Shown piece by piece: positions 46,820 to 59,200 of a stretch of 64,000 nt of DNA. The notes below the pieces were generated by a model. It worked only from the letters and a program-made list of their open reading frames with translations, was not told the origin of the DNA and did not search any database. The stretch is from Ophiosphaerella korrae. Lineage: Eukaryota > Ascomycota > Dothideomycetes > Pleosporales > Phaeosphaeriaceae. The stretch's first letter is position 1; each line of letters begins with the position of its first letter. The DNA lies in contig JALNQF010000104.1 of NCBI GenBank assembly GCA_028456385.1, positions 62,001 to 126,000 on the forward strand, read 5' to 3'. A program made the position numbers and the translations under genes.

Positions 46820-47409
46820 GTTTGCGATGTAGATGTGAGAGTCTTGTCGGACACGAACCACTCTAATTATTTTGGGGAAGGAACGCGACGCGTGTGGTCG
46901 CGCTAAAACGGTAGAGCGATGATGTAATCCAACCCCCTAACGATCCTAGCCTCAACCTCCATTACACACACAGCCCGAATCCGGCTCATCCCGTGAGTAT
47001 GAGCTCTTTCAGCTTGAAGTGCACAGTATAAAGCTCTGGAATGACGCTTTGCGACACCGCGACCGTAACGACCAATCGCTTCAGAAGGAGAATTCAGACG
47101 CCGCGGCAGGCCCTTTCGAGTAAGACGAACTGTCCAAATGCCGGGTTATTTGAATCAAATTAGCATCCAATGGGATTCAAATTGTCGTCATTAGCCGGTG
47201 GTTGGCTAGACATCGTGTACTCTCACTACCTATTTTCCAAAGCAGATGCCGATGCCCCACACGTGCCGAAGGATCGGGATAACAACATCGGGAACGGGAG
47301 GGGACTCATATTGCTCAAGATTGAGCCGGATTTCTACCTTAAGAGCCCGTAGGACTAATCCTCGCTTTTCCTCTCATCTCACGACCGTACTAAAACCAAT
47401 AAAGTCACA
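46820..47409. promoter_or_regulatory. Divergent promoter region of msh6 and the aldolase-like gene
   Basis: 590 bp between start codons. Contains an MluI-box-like ACGCG near 46886-46896, close to the msh6 start. In yeasts such sites drive G1/S expression of DNA replication and repair genes. Function here is inferred only. Confidence 0.35.
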
Positions 47410-48285
47410 ATGGCACCGCAACTCTCTCAAAACAAAGCCGTTCAGCTTGTCAAGCATGCTGCAGCAAATAATTATGCAGTATGCGCAACATGCTGCTACA
47501 ATGTTGAAGGTATTCTAGCATCTGTCCGGGCCGCAGAAGCCAAACGTGCTCCTGTCATTATCCAGCTCTTCCCGTGGGCGATCGAATTTGCAGATGGCAT
47601 CCTCCTCCACGCAGCACGAGAGGCTGCCGACAATGCTTCAGTACCCGTAGCGTTACACATGGACCACGCACAAACACCTGAAATCGTCAAGCAAGCTGCG
47701 AACTATAAGAAAGGGCTGGACGGCATTATGGTCGACATGAGCCATTTCGATGACAACTTAGACAAGACTAGGGAGCTGGTCAAATACTGTAACGAGCGAG
47801 GAATCGTGACTGAAGCGGAACCGGGCAGGATAGACGGCGGGGAGGACGGGGTCGCTGATATAGCAGGGCTGGAGGCCATTCTTACGACGCCCGAACAAGC
47901 TGAAGAATTTGTTGCAACAGGCATTGACTGGCTAGCACCAGCCTTTGGTAATGTGCACGGAAAATACGGTCCCCAGGGGCCACAGCTGGATTATGAACGA
48001 CTGAAGAGGATACATAGAAAAGTTGGCGACCGAGTCAATCTGGTATTGCATGGCGCTGGTGCGGAGTGGTTCCAGGAGAAGCTGCTCAAAGAGTGTATCG
48101 AGTGTGGCATTGCGAAGGTCAACATCAACGATGCATTCAATAATAGTTTTATCAACACGATGAAGGAAGAGGCCGGTAAGACTCCAATTACTGGCCTACT
48201 CGTCAATGCAACAAACGCAATGCAGAAGGATATCGAGCAGTATATTGAGTGGATGGGCTCAGCAGGAATGGCAGATAAAATGTAG
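47410..48285 (+). CDS. Class II (zinc) ketose-bisphosphate aldolase-like protein
   Basis: Intronless frame of 291 codons. Metal-binding and catalytic elements of class II aldolases are visible: VALHMDHAQTPE (Asp-His, about residues 82-90), MVDMSHFDDNLDKT, EAEPGRIDGGEDGVAD (metal-binding Glu), FGNVHGKYGP (His) and LVLHGAGAEW (His). The length and the AEPGRIGGxED-type motif place it with the tagatose/fructose-bisphosphate aldolase GatY/KbaY branch rather than with the longer (about 360) glycolytic fungal Fba1. Substrate is therefore uncertain: a ketose bisphosphate split into dihydroxyacetone phosphate and an aldehyde. The HIN...N motif (KVNINDAFNNSF) is a phosphate-binding loop. Fungal genomes often carry such extra aldolases in accessory regions. 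Confidence 0.85.
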   Translation: MAPQLSQNKAVQLVKHAAANNYAVCATCCYNVEGILASVRAAEAKRAPVIIQLFPWAIEFADGILLHAAREAADNASVPVALHMDHAQTPEIVKQAANYKKGLDGIMVDMSHFDDNLDKTRELVKYCNERGIVTEAEPGRIDGGEDGVADIAGLEAILTTPEQAEEFVATGIDWLAPAFGNVHGKYGPQGPQLDYERLKRIHRKVGDRVNLVLHGAGAEWFQEKLLKECIECGIAKVNINDAFNNSFINTMKEEAGKTPITGLLVNATNAMQKDIEQYIEWMGSAGMADKM

Positions 48286-49612
48286 GCTGATTCTCCTAAC
48301 AACGTCTATCCCTCTGTAGCGAGCCACCCTCCGTAGCGAGCCAAATGAACAGTACTTCGTCTTTACCAGCAATCTACATGTCCTAGACTCACCGAAAACT
48401 AATTCAGCTACTTGCAGCACTCAAAGGCCGAGGTATTACTGAGTGCCGCTGCAAAAAGCGACCAACTCAACCGCGGCCATGCTCTTGAGCGCCTCTAGTT
48501 TAGCCGCCGGTACTGCCACTTCCAGTGGGCTCGGCGTACGGTCAAGTTCTCCGATGAGTGCTCAGTTCAGAAGGACGCTGGCCACAACCCTGAGTGGCGT
48601 TTTTGTCCTCCGTGGGGAGAGAGAGATGATCGTTGAGGTTGAAGTTCACTAGAAGCCTGCGCAGATGGTGTGGGGGTCAATATGGCTGGATGAACAAGGT
48701 AGACCTCAAGGGCTGACTGCGAACCCGTATACCGGTACTTAATCGTTAACCCTTTCTCCATGCCCGTATTTGTATTCTTGGAGGGCTACCTCACTTGATC
48801 TGCTCCAGAAGTCTTGGCGTAGGTAACAACATTCTTCCTTCGCTAACGCCCAGAATCACCCACTATTTGATAGCCGTGACACCGACCTTGAAACATTAGT
48901 CTCAAATCTTCGCATTTTGGAAGGATAACTTCTATTTTCTAAATACCTCGCGGTGGTTTTTTTTTGGATATACTCCCTAAACGGCAACTCGGATATGTGT
49001 CACAATTCGGTGTCAAAATCGGGTTTCGGAAGAGGAGTGAGAGCCGAAACTGGCACTGGAAATGGGCTTCACAGCGGGAGCCAAAATGGGGACCTATGGA
49101 AGCTAAACTAGGCAAAGCCACATCAATGTGGGACCCTTGCAGAGAGTTCGCGACCTGTCCCTCACTCCCCCCAGGGTAGATTCCCAGGGACATGGTTATA
49201 GTTGAGAAAGGGTGCTTCAACTGAGTTTTGGCCATGCTACTGTCAGCCTAGGCTTAGGCCTTAGCCTCCAAAACCTCACCGGTCCTTCCACCTTGGAATG
49301 TGCGTTTTGCTGCATGCAGCCGGTTTCACCAAGCCACTCTGCCAAATCAGAATTATTGGTCTGGCGGTTGAAGGATTATATAATGCATCTCACTACTCCA
49401 AACTATTTGTGCAAACGCCGACAGCAAAGCTCCCACGATATTTATTTGCCAGTTTTCGAAGGCATTCCACCCATTATGACTACGAAGCCTCCTAACCCCT
49501 GATAGTTTAGAGTAGTTATGGACCATGGGCATGATGACGGCCATAGCGTAAGTCTTCATGCTGTATACTATGATATCTCAGTTGACGTGGGTTATATCCA
49601 TAGAAGGAGAAA
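48286..49612. other. Intergenic, no gene recognised
   Basis: Starts with the 3' flank of the aldolase-like gene, where a GTAGCGAGCC unit is directly repeated (48317-48342). Several 65-100-codon frames at 48940-49500 are not recognisable and do not splice together convincingly. Confidence 0.45.
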
Positions 49613-50692
49613 ATGACTAGCTCAAGCTCTCCAGCCCATATCTCGGAAACATCGAACCGTAATCTGTTAGATTTAACTATCTATGGGATTTGCGGACAAC
49701 ATGGGCAAAGAATCAGCTCAGACAAATATATCGAAACTTGCAGGATTGCACTAACAGAGCCGTATCTAAGACAAATCACTGTGAGTCCTCAGAGGCGATG
49801 CTACCACCTCCTGTTAGTGATTGCGGTTGTACTCTACAAAACCTGGCCTTTTCGATGATCATAAGTGCAGTCTTCGCCGCCACATCTGGAAACCTCAGTC
49901 AACCTTTCGAACCCTGGAAAATTCAACACAATGGTCGTTAAAAACTATCTCAAGGACGAAGAAATATTGAAGGAGCGTGAGGTGAGTGTTATCAATGAAG
50001 CAAAATTTGATACACTAGTGCTCAACGCTCCTATAGACAGAGACCGGAGCTGAGTATAACCGTTTGATTAATATAAATAACATTTGCTCTAAAGAATTAA
50101 TCCAATGGAAAAGGCTCTCGCAAGAAAACAAGGACAAAGCGTTCATGTATATCATAGCTGCAACAGGCTTGGGTACAGGGAAATGCAGGCATATTGATGT
50201 TTCGAATCGATCTCTGGTGGCATCTTGGTTCCTATACCAAAATTATTGGCGGAGGATCCTACCATGTAAGTGTTTGTAAGTTGTGTTGAATGATGTTGTC
50301 TAACAAAGTTAAGCGCATCTTCAACCGGCACCCAAATTCCCAATTTTTTCTGTTAAATCTTCTGTAAAACAGACATGTAATCGCATCGAAGCTGACAGGT
50401 CGGTACACAGAATGCCCCTGGTAAGTGCTTGCCCTTCACACGAGTCATAGGCTGATATGGAATGCGCTTATAGCAAGATGCCGCTCTTACGCGACAATCC
50501 TTATGTTATGATCCAAAGAATTTGCGCGATCCACTGCATTATCGTAATATTCAATCTTTAGCATACCAGGACGTTAGAAGAATCCAAAAAAAAGTCTTTG
50601 AATATAAATTTCTACCTAGGTACTTAGTGGGTAAATTTAAAAGCATGGACAGACGTACAAACGTACTCCTGAAAGGGATAGTGTATAGTTAG
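49613..50692 (+). CDS. Unrecognised five-exon gene (hypothetical)
   Basis: Predicted by splicing: exons 49613-49780, 49871-49981, 50037-50265, 50314-50420 and 50474-50692 would encode 277 residues. Donors are good (GTGAGT, GTGAGT, GTAAGT, GTAAGT). Acceptors end GCAG, ATAG, TAAG (weak) and ATAG. Phases agree at every join, and the frame stays open to a TAG at 50690. Protein-like segments include KELIQWKRLSQENKDKAFMY, SWFLYQNYWRRILP, and a basic C-terminal helix region (YQDVRRIQKKVFEYKFLPRY). No signal peptide, membrane span or family motif is recognised. The first exon and the third intron are the least certain; the gene might instead start at ATG 49931. It lies beside the sulfotransferase and PKS genes and may belong to that cluster, or be a lineage-specific orphan. 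Confidence 0.4.
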
Positions 50693-51379
50693 TAGCAATT
50701 CCAGTAGCGAAGGCAGGACTCAGTCTTAGACATGAGTCTCTTATCCATGTTCAACGCCATTTCCGGCGCTAGATAATCATAGGCGATTTATCTCCTAGCA
50801 TTGAGAAGTCTCTATTCCCACATCAACCGATAACATAGCATGCTGCTGAAAAGATAGCATTTGTATTTCTTGATTTGATAGGAAACTGACTTGGTGATTG
50901 CGTCCATACCGGATTTTGGTGTTCCTTATCACCCATGGCAGTGATACTCGCATAATGCAACTTAGTTCTCCCCAAGTTGACGCAAATCCTTGTTAGAATC
51001 AAGTCCTGCGTTAGGGAGATTCTGAGTTTATAAATCTTTCAGATCTGTTAGGCAATCGCCAGATTTGTGGAAAGCGGTATTACTAGGTGTCCCTATACTT
51101 CGCACTATTAGTATGGTCTGTTAGACGATCGCTAGTTAAGGTATCATTAGGCCTCTATAGTAATAGCTGCTTCTTTTGATGGAGTTGTAACTAGTAAACT
51201 AGAAAGGGCTCTTTTCTTATGTAGAAGTATCTTGCCGATCTATTAGTGAATGTTCACAATGGGATCGTATAAGTGCGTCAGTTCGATTCCCTATACTCCC
51301 AACAGAGATATATTTATCTAGAGTAGGCATTATTTGAAAAAGCCGAATAGACGAGGATTTGCGGATAATTTCTTTTATA
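50693..51379. other. AT-rich intergenic with imperfect tandem duplication
   Basis: A segment starting TCTGTTAGGCAATCGCCAG at about 51047 recurs at about 51118 as TCTGTTAGACGATCGCTAG, with further similarity downstream (GGTATTACTAGG versus GGTATCATTAGG). Differences are mostly transitions, as expected for a RIP-mutated repeat. No gene recognised. Confidence 0.45.
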
Positions 51380-52431
51380 CTACGCTGCTGTATATTTCCA
51401 GTATCCTACACTGATGGCAGCTAGAAGAACTATAGCACCAATATACTTCTTTGTGCAAGCCCAAAGACGATAGTAGAAAAGAAAACTATGGGCTTTGACT
51501 AGCCACTGCCCATCGTTTACTTTTGGATACGGCTCGTTCGGCACAGGCTTCCCCAAGAACTTGCAGAGCGGCCCCCAACCATCTTTTGAGTCAAACTCAA
51601 GCAAGCGATCCTTAGGAACCTTACTACGAACGTCTGCGTAATGGTTAGTATAGAAGCGACGGAGTGCTTCGCTATTATCTAGATCGCCCCCGGTCCATTG
51701 ATCGGCGATAATGGTCATCATGCCGTAATACGGTCGCCAAAGGAGCTAGAAGAGAGATCAGCTAGTCATCCTTTAGTAGAAGGCGGGAAATGTTACCGGA
51801 TCGAGCCAAGCAATGAAGGGCAGCGTCTTCCATTTCATAATTTTGAAGATAGTGTTTCGTAAAGACATCTCCCACGAGTTAACATCGCGGTTCGTAAGGA
51901 CTACCTTCGCGTCTGGAAACTTCTCCAACAGTTCATCAACGAAGAGAATACTGGGAATATCCTCAATGGCCTAGAAAACAGCGTGAGATGATCCGTGTTA
52001 CGTAGATCTGTGTTACCAGGATGTATCTGTGGGGGAATTTACATACCGTATAATTCTGGAGTATCTTGTCGATGTCATCACCATTCCAGCGCTTTCCTTC
52101 ACCCAAGAACTTGGCTTTGAGGGCTTCCTCCCAGAGGTCCAGGTGTTTCTTCTCCCAGCGCCGAACTGCGACGGATCCGTGATATACTCTGTAATCTAGC
52201 TTTTCCAATGCGACCTTGAGTGCTAGCAAAGCGTATTAGCACACAACATCATCATGTTAGGTATAGGGCAAGCGAACACATAGTTCCTAAATTCGTATTA
52301 GTTGCAACCACTCTAGAAAATATCAACTCAGCAAGCCTACCAGTACGGCTGAAACCTAAAGCCAAGATCTCCAAAGGTTTTGGCCGATTGGCCGGAGGCA
52401 GCGTATCGATTAACCTCTGCTGCGACCCCAT
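51380..52431 (-). CDS. PAPS-dependent sulfotransferase-like protein (Sulfotransfer_4 type)
   Basis: Five exons on the minus strand: 52431-52341, 52286-52278 (9 bases), 52222-52047, 51970-51797 and 51745-51380, giving 271 residues. The N-terminal P-loop LALGFSRTGTMSLKVALEKL binds the 5'-phosphosulfate group of PAPS in this fold. Its TMS part comes only from the 9-base exon and flanking bases. Further family features: KRWNGDDIDKILQNYTAIED, FPDAKVVLTNRDVNSWEMSL (3'-phosphate-binding region) and WGPLCKFLGKPVPNEPYPKV. A C-terminal hydrophobic segment (YIGAIVLLAAISVGYW) may anchor the protein in a membrane. These fungal proteins are often mislabelled as NAD-dependent epimerases. Their substrates are mostly unknown. 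The gene is 818 bp downstream of the PKS on the same strand, so sulfation of the polyketide is a reasonable hypothesis. Confidence 0.85.
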
Positions 52432-53249
52432 CTTGCGATGTGAAGGGGATAATGTTTGGGGGAAGAAGTTGGGAATAGATGCCGACGGAGAAGGAGGCTG
52501 AGCACATGTTGGGTTTTATACGTTTGCCTGAACCACGCCTGTGATATTGGTTCCCGTTGGTGGGTCGCACACAGCTGGTCACTGCAGCCTGCATGTCAGC
52601 CAAGGGACCAGGATCATCAGTACGGAACTCGCTCGCTTTACCCGCCTCTTGAGTAAAATAATGACTGGGCTCTAAGCGATAGTCGCACCCAACAAATAGT
52701 ACCGTTTTTCTTGCTAAAAACTCCTAGAATATAGATTTTAGGATTTATTTCTAGTTTCGTAATAGACTATAATAAGACTCGAATAAATCCTAGGTTTCGT
52801 TGTTGTGTTGGGGTGGTGAGAGTGGTGAGCGCAGGATTGCTTACAGCCCGGTTATTATTTTACTCGAGAGCCCGCCCAGCAGACTAAGTTTTGTCCACTT
52901 AGCATTGAGCCCGGAAGGGCCAAAGGGGATACCGCTTGGCGCGTTGGGCGGGTCGCCAGATTTTTTATTTAATTATTGGGAATGATGATTCCCGGTGATA
53001 GTCGTACGACACATAAGATCTCTCTCCTGTGCGTCGTGTGAGTTTGAAATTTAAGACAATACTATACATATCTCACAGTACTAAAAAGCAATTCCTATAC
53101 AGTTTTACAATAAAATCTCAACAAGCAGCTGCAACGACTGCATGTGCTCTTCTTCACCATAACCATCGAGAGATATATTTGGATGCGGACCAAAGCTATT
53201 AGAGCAATTGGAAACCCGATTACTTGACCTTATTTCCCCCCTATCATTA
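52432..53249. other. Intergenic between sulfotransferase and PKS
   Basis: Promoter of the sulfotransferase and 3' flank of the PKS. A short inverted repeat (TTTAGGATTTATT near 52737 and AATAAATCCTAGG near 52784) lies in AT-rich sequence. No gene recognised. Confidence 0.45.
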
Positions 53250-56200
53250 TCATTCCGGTACCACTTCCCTGTGCCTTAAAGCACTCTTCTGGGCGGCCTT
53301 CACCCCCAAACTTTCCAGGGTTTCATCACCCAGAATCTCGAATATCGGCACATCTGCCGCAAAGGTTTTGGAGAACCAACTTCGCAGCTCGATGGCGAGT
53401 AGAGAATCAATGCCAAACTTCCACATCGGCTCATCCAGCACGTTGACGTCAATGCAATCCCGCAGTCCAGGTGTCATACTGATTAACCGTTCGACGAGTG
53501 CTTTAGAAATGACAGCGCCGGCTTCGGCAAGAGTGGGAGCAGATACGAAGGCCTGTTGCCTTTCGTCCTCTGGTGACCTTCCTCCGCTGGCTGACGCGGC
53601 ATGAGCGGCCTTGCTGTTGTAGATATGGCTGTAGAAAGGGAGCGACAACGATGCATGATTTCTCAGAACACCACGAGCATGTGCTTGAGATGGAGGCGTA
53701 AGTCCTATGACCAACTGCACATCCTCCGGCTTCTCATTGGCGCGGCGAGGATCACAATAGTGATCCAGGAGGGCGTAAAGCTCCCTCGTTGAAATAGGAG
53801 CCAGAAGACCTTGAGCCAAGATGCGCTCACGCAGAACCGTATTATTAGCAAGAACGCCATGATCAAGCATAACACCAAGGTCCAAGACTGCTGACTTCTG
53901 TCCGCGTACGGTGCGGTAGTGAGCGAGTGCGTCCTGGTACGTGTTTGCGGCGGCGTAATTTGCTTGTCCAGCCGAGCCGATGACACCTGCTATGGACGAA
54001 AGCATGACAAAGAAATCCATGTCCTCAGGTAATAGTGTATGGAGGTTCCAGGAGCCAATGATTTTCACGTCTGTACAGGCTCTCCAGTCCTCGTAGGACA
54101 TATTGGCAAAAATACTATCCCGCAATACCATTGAAGACTGTATGCATCCGCCGATGCGGGGCATCCTGCCGTGATAGAGTTCCAGGGTGGAGCGTAAAGC
54201 AAATATGTCACATATGTCGCATGAGGACACCTCGATGATTCCACCATATTCGCTAAGTTCCTTTACGGTCTCTTCAGCGCCGGCAGCAGCCATACCTGAA
54301 CGGGATAAGAGCAGCAAATTCCTGGCACCCTTTTCCTTGATCATCCACGACGCAATGGCACGACCAAGGCCTCCAGTGCCTCCAGCAATGACATATGTCT
54401 TATCTGGATCGAAGCTCCAGGTTGATTTTGCTTTGATCCTTGTCTATTGGAAGGGTTAGCAGAGCACTGCTGTTGGAGGCAACTTTTACTTACAGGAACC
54501 CAAGCATCATCATCCATATCAAACACGATTTTGCCATAGTAGTTGCCTGACTGGAGCTTACGCATGCCCTCCTGGACCTGGGAGATAGGCATAACATCGA
54601 AGTTCGTCACGGATTGCAGTGTACCGTTGGCGAGCATCTCGAGACTCCGCTCAATTATGTCGCGTCCTTTTGCGCCAAACTCTGCGCTCATAAGACCTGT
54701 TTCAATTGCTGAGAAGGTTGCGCGCCTACTGAACGGTCGCATAGGGAGATTGCTATTGGCGAGAATATCCTTCTTGCCGATTTCGACGAATCGTCCATAC
54801 GGTGCAATGATGTTCCAAGAAGCTAATAAGCTCTCTCCGGAAAGTGAGTTAAGAACAACATCAACTCCACGCCCGTTTGTTTTCTGGAGTATGCTATCAG
54901 CAAATGCGGTGTTACGACTGTTAAACACATGGTCTTCCAAGATCCCATAGTGCTCAACGAGGAACCTATTCTTCTCGTCCGAACCAACTGTAGCAAAGAT
55001 TTCCGCGCCTCGGAGTTTCGCCATCTGAATTGCCACTTGGCCTGTGCCTCCCGCAGCCGAGTGGATGAGGATACTTTCCCCTCGTTTGAGATTCGCGATT
55101 TCGTAAATGGCGTGCCAGGAAGTAACAAACTGGGTCGGTACCGCAGCTGCATGTGCAAGGGTGATGGCGTCAGGAACACGGGCCACGCTGTGGGCTTTTA
55201 CTCTGACAAACGAGGAGAAGGCAGTCGCAGTGAATGTGCATACTCGATCACCCGGCATGAAAGTCGTCGCTGATCCAGCACGGCTGATAGTGCCAGCACA
55301 TTCGTTGCCAAATGTACTTCCATTCTCACGTCCTAAGGCGAGAAGCAAATCCTTGAAATTGAGGCCTACCATGGCAACCTTAATCTCGACCTCGTCGGGC
55401 GCCAAAGGTTCTGCAGTGAATTCGTCTTCCACAAAGTGAAGGCTGTCGAGAAGACCGGGTGTCTCAACCGTCATTCTCAATGGCGGGCCAGCCCCGAATG
55501 GCTGAATCTTCGAATGGAATTCCGTTGCATTCCCTGCTACCACTCGTGACGCGTCATTCGCAACAGTTAGGCGGCTTATGTAAAATTGCCCGTTGATCTT
55601 GCGATACTGAACTTCGTACCCTTGCGACGTGGAGAATGTAGTACCCTTGACAAAATGTAGAATATCTTGGACCAACGTACAGATGCGATCTTTCTCCAGA
55701 GACACTGTGACGACAACCGAGTTCTCATTCTCAACGCGGAGCACTCTTGTCACCCCTTCGCAAATTGCTCGATCCGGCGAGGGAAGGCCGGACTTGGCCT
55801 GACCGGTGAGCCAGAGCAACTTCTTCGAAGCGATTAGGATGTTGCGAAGTCGGATAAAACTTTCCTTCGAGATATCCTCCAAAAATGGCCGTTCGAGCTC
55901 CGATAGAAAAACATAGACGACCTTAGAGCTATCTAACTCAACCTCCATATCGCCGATATAGCGCGTATCGCATTGCAATCCAGTTTTTCGGAGGGCTTCC
56001 TCAAGGTAAAATGCGAGCTCCTCTTGATACGGCGTTGCATCCATGAGCAGTCGATAGCGGGCAGGTTCTCCAGCAGTGGACGACACTGGCGTGGCTTTGG
56101 ACGATATAATAAGCGTTCCGTCATCTATAGAATCCTCGGAGAGGGCGCTTGTATCGGAGAATCCCTGACTTTGCAGTCTGTTTATCCAATCAATTGCTAT

Positions 56201-59200
56201 TTTTGATTCTTTGGCTGGCTTGGTGCATGTCGTGGACTTCTCATTCGAAGCGATAATCAGTTTCCCTCCTGCCTTGAGCAGCCGCTGAATACCATGAAGC
56301 AAGTCCGTTGAGTCCCAATTACAAGACAGTACAATCAGATCGTACGCCTCTGGATAATTGTATTCGGCCTCCTCTGTTGGAAGCTCCAAAACATCCGAGT
56401 TATGCTCTCTCGAGGCAAACTTGGCGCAGGGTAGGGTGGATTCACCATCTTCTTCGGGTCCAAGAATGTGCTGCAGCAGTGTGGCAAGCATTGGATCTTT
56501 GAGGGTGTTGATATGGAGAATCTCCATGTCAGGCCTCTTGAATGTACTCAGGTCCAAATAATTGACAAGCGTTTTCTGCACCTTCGATGGGTGCATGTTA
56601 AGCACTCCCATTTGGAGGTCTGAGTCAAGGCTCTCTAGCACAAGTGGATCAAGGAGATCCAGGTCCGGTTTCCACTGAACGGTATAGCACTGGTGGTCGT
56701 GGCGTCCCTGCTGCTCGGCGGCAGATGACCCAGTGACATATCTGAGCCTGATGCCCCTTGCATCTAGAACTATCTTTGTTAACGAGCTGTCAAGCGCTGT
56801 AACCGCCGTCTCATATCCGATGAGGCCCTTTTGTATCACAGTAGCCCTTGTCTTGACCACGTCTGTACCTGGATGACTCAGACCAGATGTGGAAATCCAG
56901 AGATGCTCAATCTCAGTAGGAACTGCAGTGGGCACGACCTCTTCCCCAGCACGACTGAATGCTGCAAGGCTGGATTGCAGAATACCATCGAGCGTCGTGG
57001 GGTGCACGACATGAGACTGGAAATGATTTGCTCCGTCAACTTCTTTCCATACATATGGCCGCACGTTTGCTATAATCTGAGGCCTGAATTTATCGCTAAA
57101 GACAAGATCTTCCAGAGCTCGAAATGTCGGCCCAAATGTATAGCCGGATTTGAACGCAGAGTTGTAGAACTCGTCCTTCGTCCGTCGTAGTCTTCCGCTA
57201 GAGTCAACGAGTCGGTACGCATCTTGAGCTTGCCGAAGTCTTTCAGCCTGGTACGCTGCTTCGGATGTGCCAAAGTCGAGATGAACATTCCCATGGCTGT
57301 GCTCCTGCCATTGACCATCTTTGCATGAACACACGCGGAACTCCCAGGATGATGAGCTGCGGTCAGAGTCTGCTCGCAATGGACGCAGCGTAAGCTGAGT
57401 CTCAATACCCGCAGTATCTGTCGGTACCGTTAGAGCTGCCGAGAAGGAACAGTCCGTGAACTTGATGCCCTTTAAGGGTCGATTGTAATCGGCTAGCTGG
57501 TTGGCAGCCTCAATTGCCATTACGAGCATACCGACTGCTGGGTAAATAACAGCGCCATTGATCTTGTGGTCTCTGGCCCACGGAAGCTGGGAGAGCTTCA
57601 GGATATTCTTCCATTTTGGTTCAAGCGGATTCCAATCAAGCACTGGTTTGCCAAGGAGATCGTGCTTGAAGTTGCGGCGGAATCTAAACTCTTTACCGAG
57701 CCTTCCAGTGTGCAAATATATGAGTGAATGGTCGAAGGGGTATTCTGGCAAGTCAGTCATCACCTTCTTACGGTGATCATGTTCGAGATGGCTCCCGTCC
57801 AGGGAGTTTGCAAGACTTAAGTCTAGTTCCACACCATGGCTCCATAGCTGTCCCAGCAGAGTAAGAAAAGTGTGATCCCCTGGCGTGAAGCGCTTCATAG
57901 TTGCGTGATAAGTAACATCACTCGCGGCTGGCTGAACTTTGCATGTGTCGCGGACTGGTCCTTGCAATGCACCGTGAGGACCGACTTCAATCAGAAGGTT
58001 CACATTTGGAGTAGTGTTCATGGGTACCCCAACCGAAAAACATAGCAAGGTTAGTGCCTTGCAAAACTGCACTGGCTGAAGCATATTTTGCACCCAGTAG
58101 TGGACGGTACGCAAGGTCTGCGTATCCACAATATTCCCGGTAACAGAAGACACCATAATAGCGGCAGGCCAGGTGTCATTGCAGGGCTCAAGGAATCCCA
58201 CGTACTCTTCGTACTCGGCTGCTGCTACCTGTAAGCCAAGTGAGTGGTAGCTCACGTCGACTTTCAAGCGACGGTGGAAGACGCCTCGTACTTCAAGAAC
58301 GTCATCCAGCACGTCGAGTTCCGTCCTTGGTCCTGAAATTGTCACGCTCTCCGGGCTATTAATGCAAGCAACTGTGAGTGTCGGACAACAATCCGGAAAT
58401 TCGGCGAGTAAGGCAGAGACGCCTTCCTGGGACATGCCGACTACCATCATTCCTCCACACGACCGCTTGCTTTCTCGTTCAGCCACCACACCCCGGAAAT
58501 ACGCCAATTTCAGGGCCGAATGCCTCGAGATTGCCCCGGCGCAATATGCAGCTCCTATTTCTCCTGATGAGTGGCCAACGACAGCGGCCGGGTGAAGGCC
58601 CAGACTCCGATATAGATCAACGAGACCTATCTGCAGGATAGTACAGAGAGTCTGGCTGAATATCGGGCGGTGTATAGATTCAGTGTCATTATTATCACAC
58701 ATGGCATCGAGCCAACCCCATTCGCTTCCTATACTTTTCAAATACGCGTCGGCATCGCGCACTGAGTCGCGGAATATGGGAAATCGAAGGAGCTCACGCC
58801 CCATACCAGCCCACTGAGCACCTTGGCCTGTAAACACGAAAGCCATTCGCGGTTGACTGATGGCTCGTGTCACGGAAGATAGCTGTGACTTCAGACAGCG
58901 CAATGAACGAGCACCATCTACTACGGCAAACGACCGATAATTGAATAGACTCCGTCGCTGCGCGAGGGTATATGCAAGATTTCCAAGGAACCCAGACCTG
59001 TTATTGACGGCTCGCCAGTTCTCTGCAGCCCATTGATCGTAGAGTGTAGTAACTCGTTGCAATGCAGGCTTGTCAGGTGCAGAGAAAACAATGAGCTGCG
59101 GAGTGTTGCACGTGCCACAAACAAGCTCCGGCGTCTCGTAGCCAGAATCGGATCTACCTGCGAGCGTGTCCTCCGATAACTCGTATACTACGGGTGCTGT

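Noticed and set aside
51240..51302. tRNA-like T-loop word GTTCGATTCC
   Set aside because: The flanking bases do not form a T-stem, and no matching acceptor stem or anticodon arm is present.
54543..54950. Plus-strand frames inside the PKS locus
   Set aside because: Antisense shadows of the long PKS exon, which has intact ER domain motifs on the minus strand.
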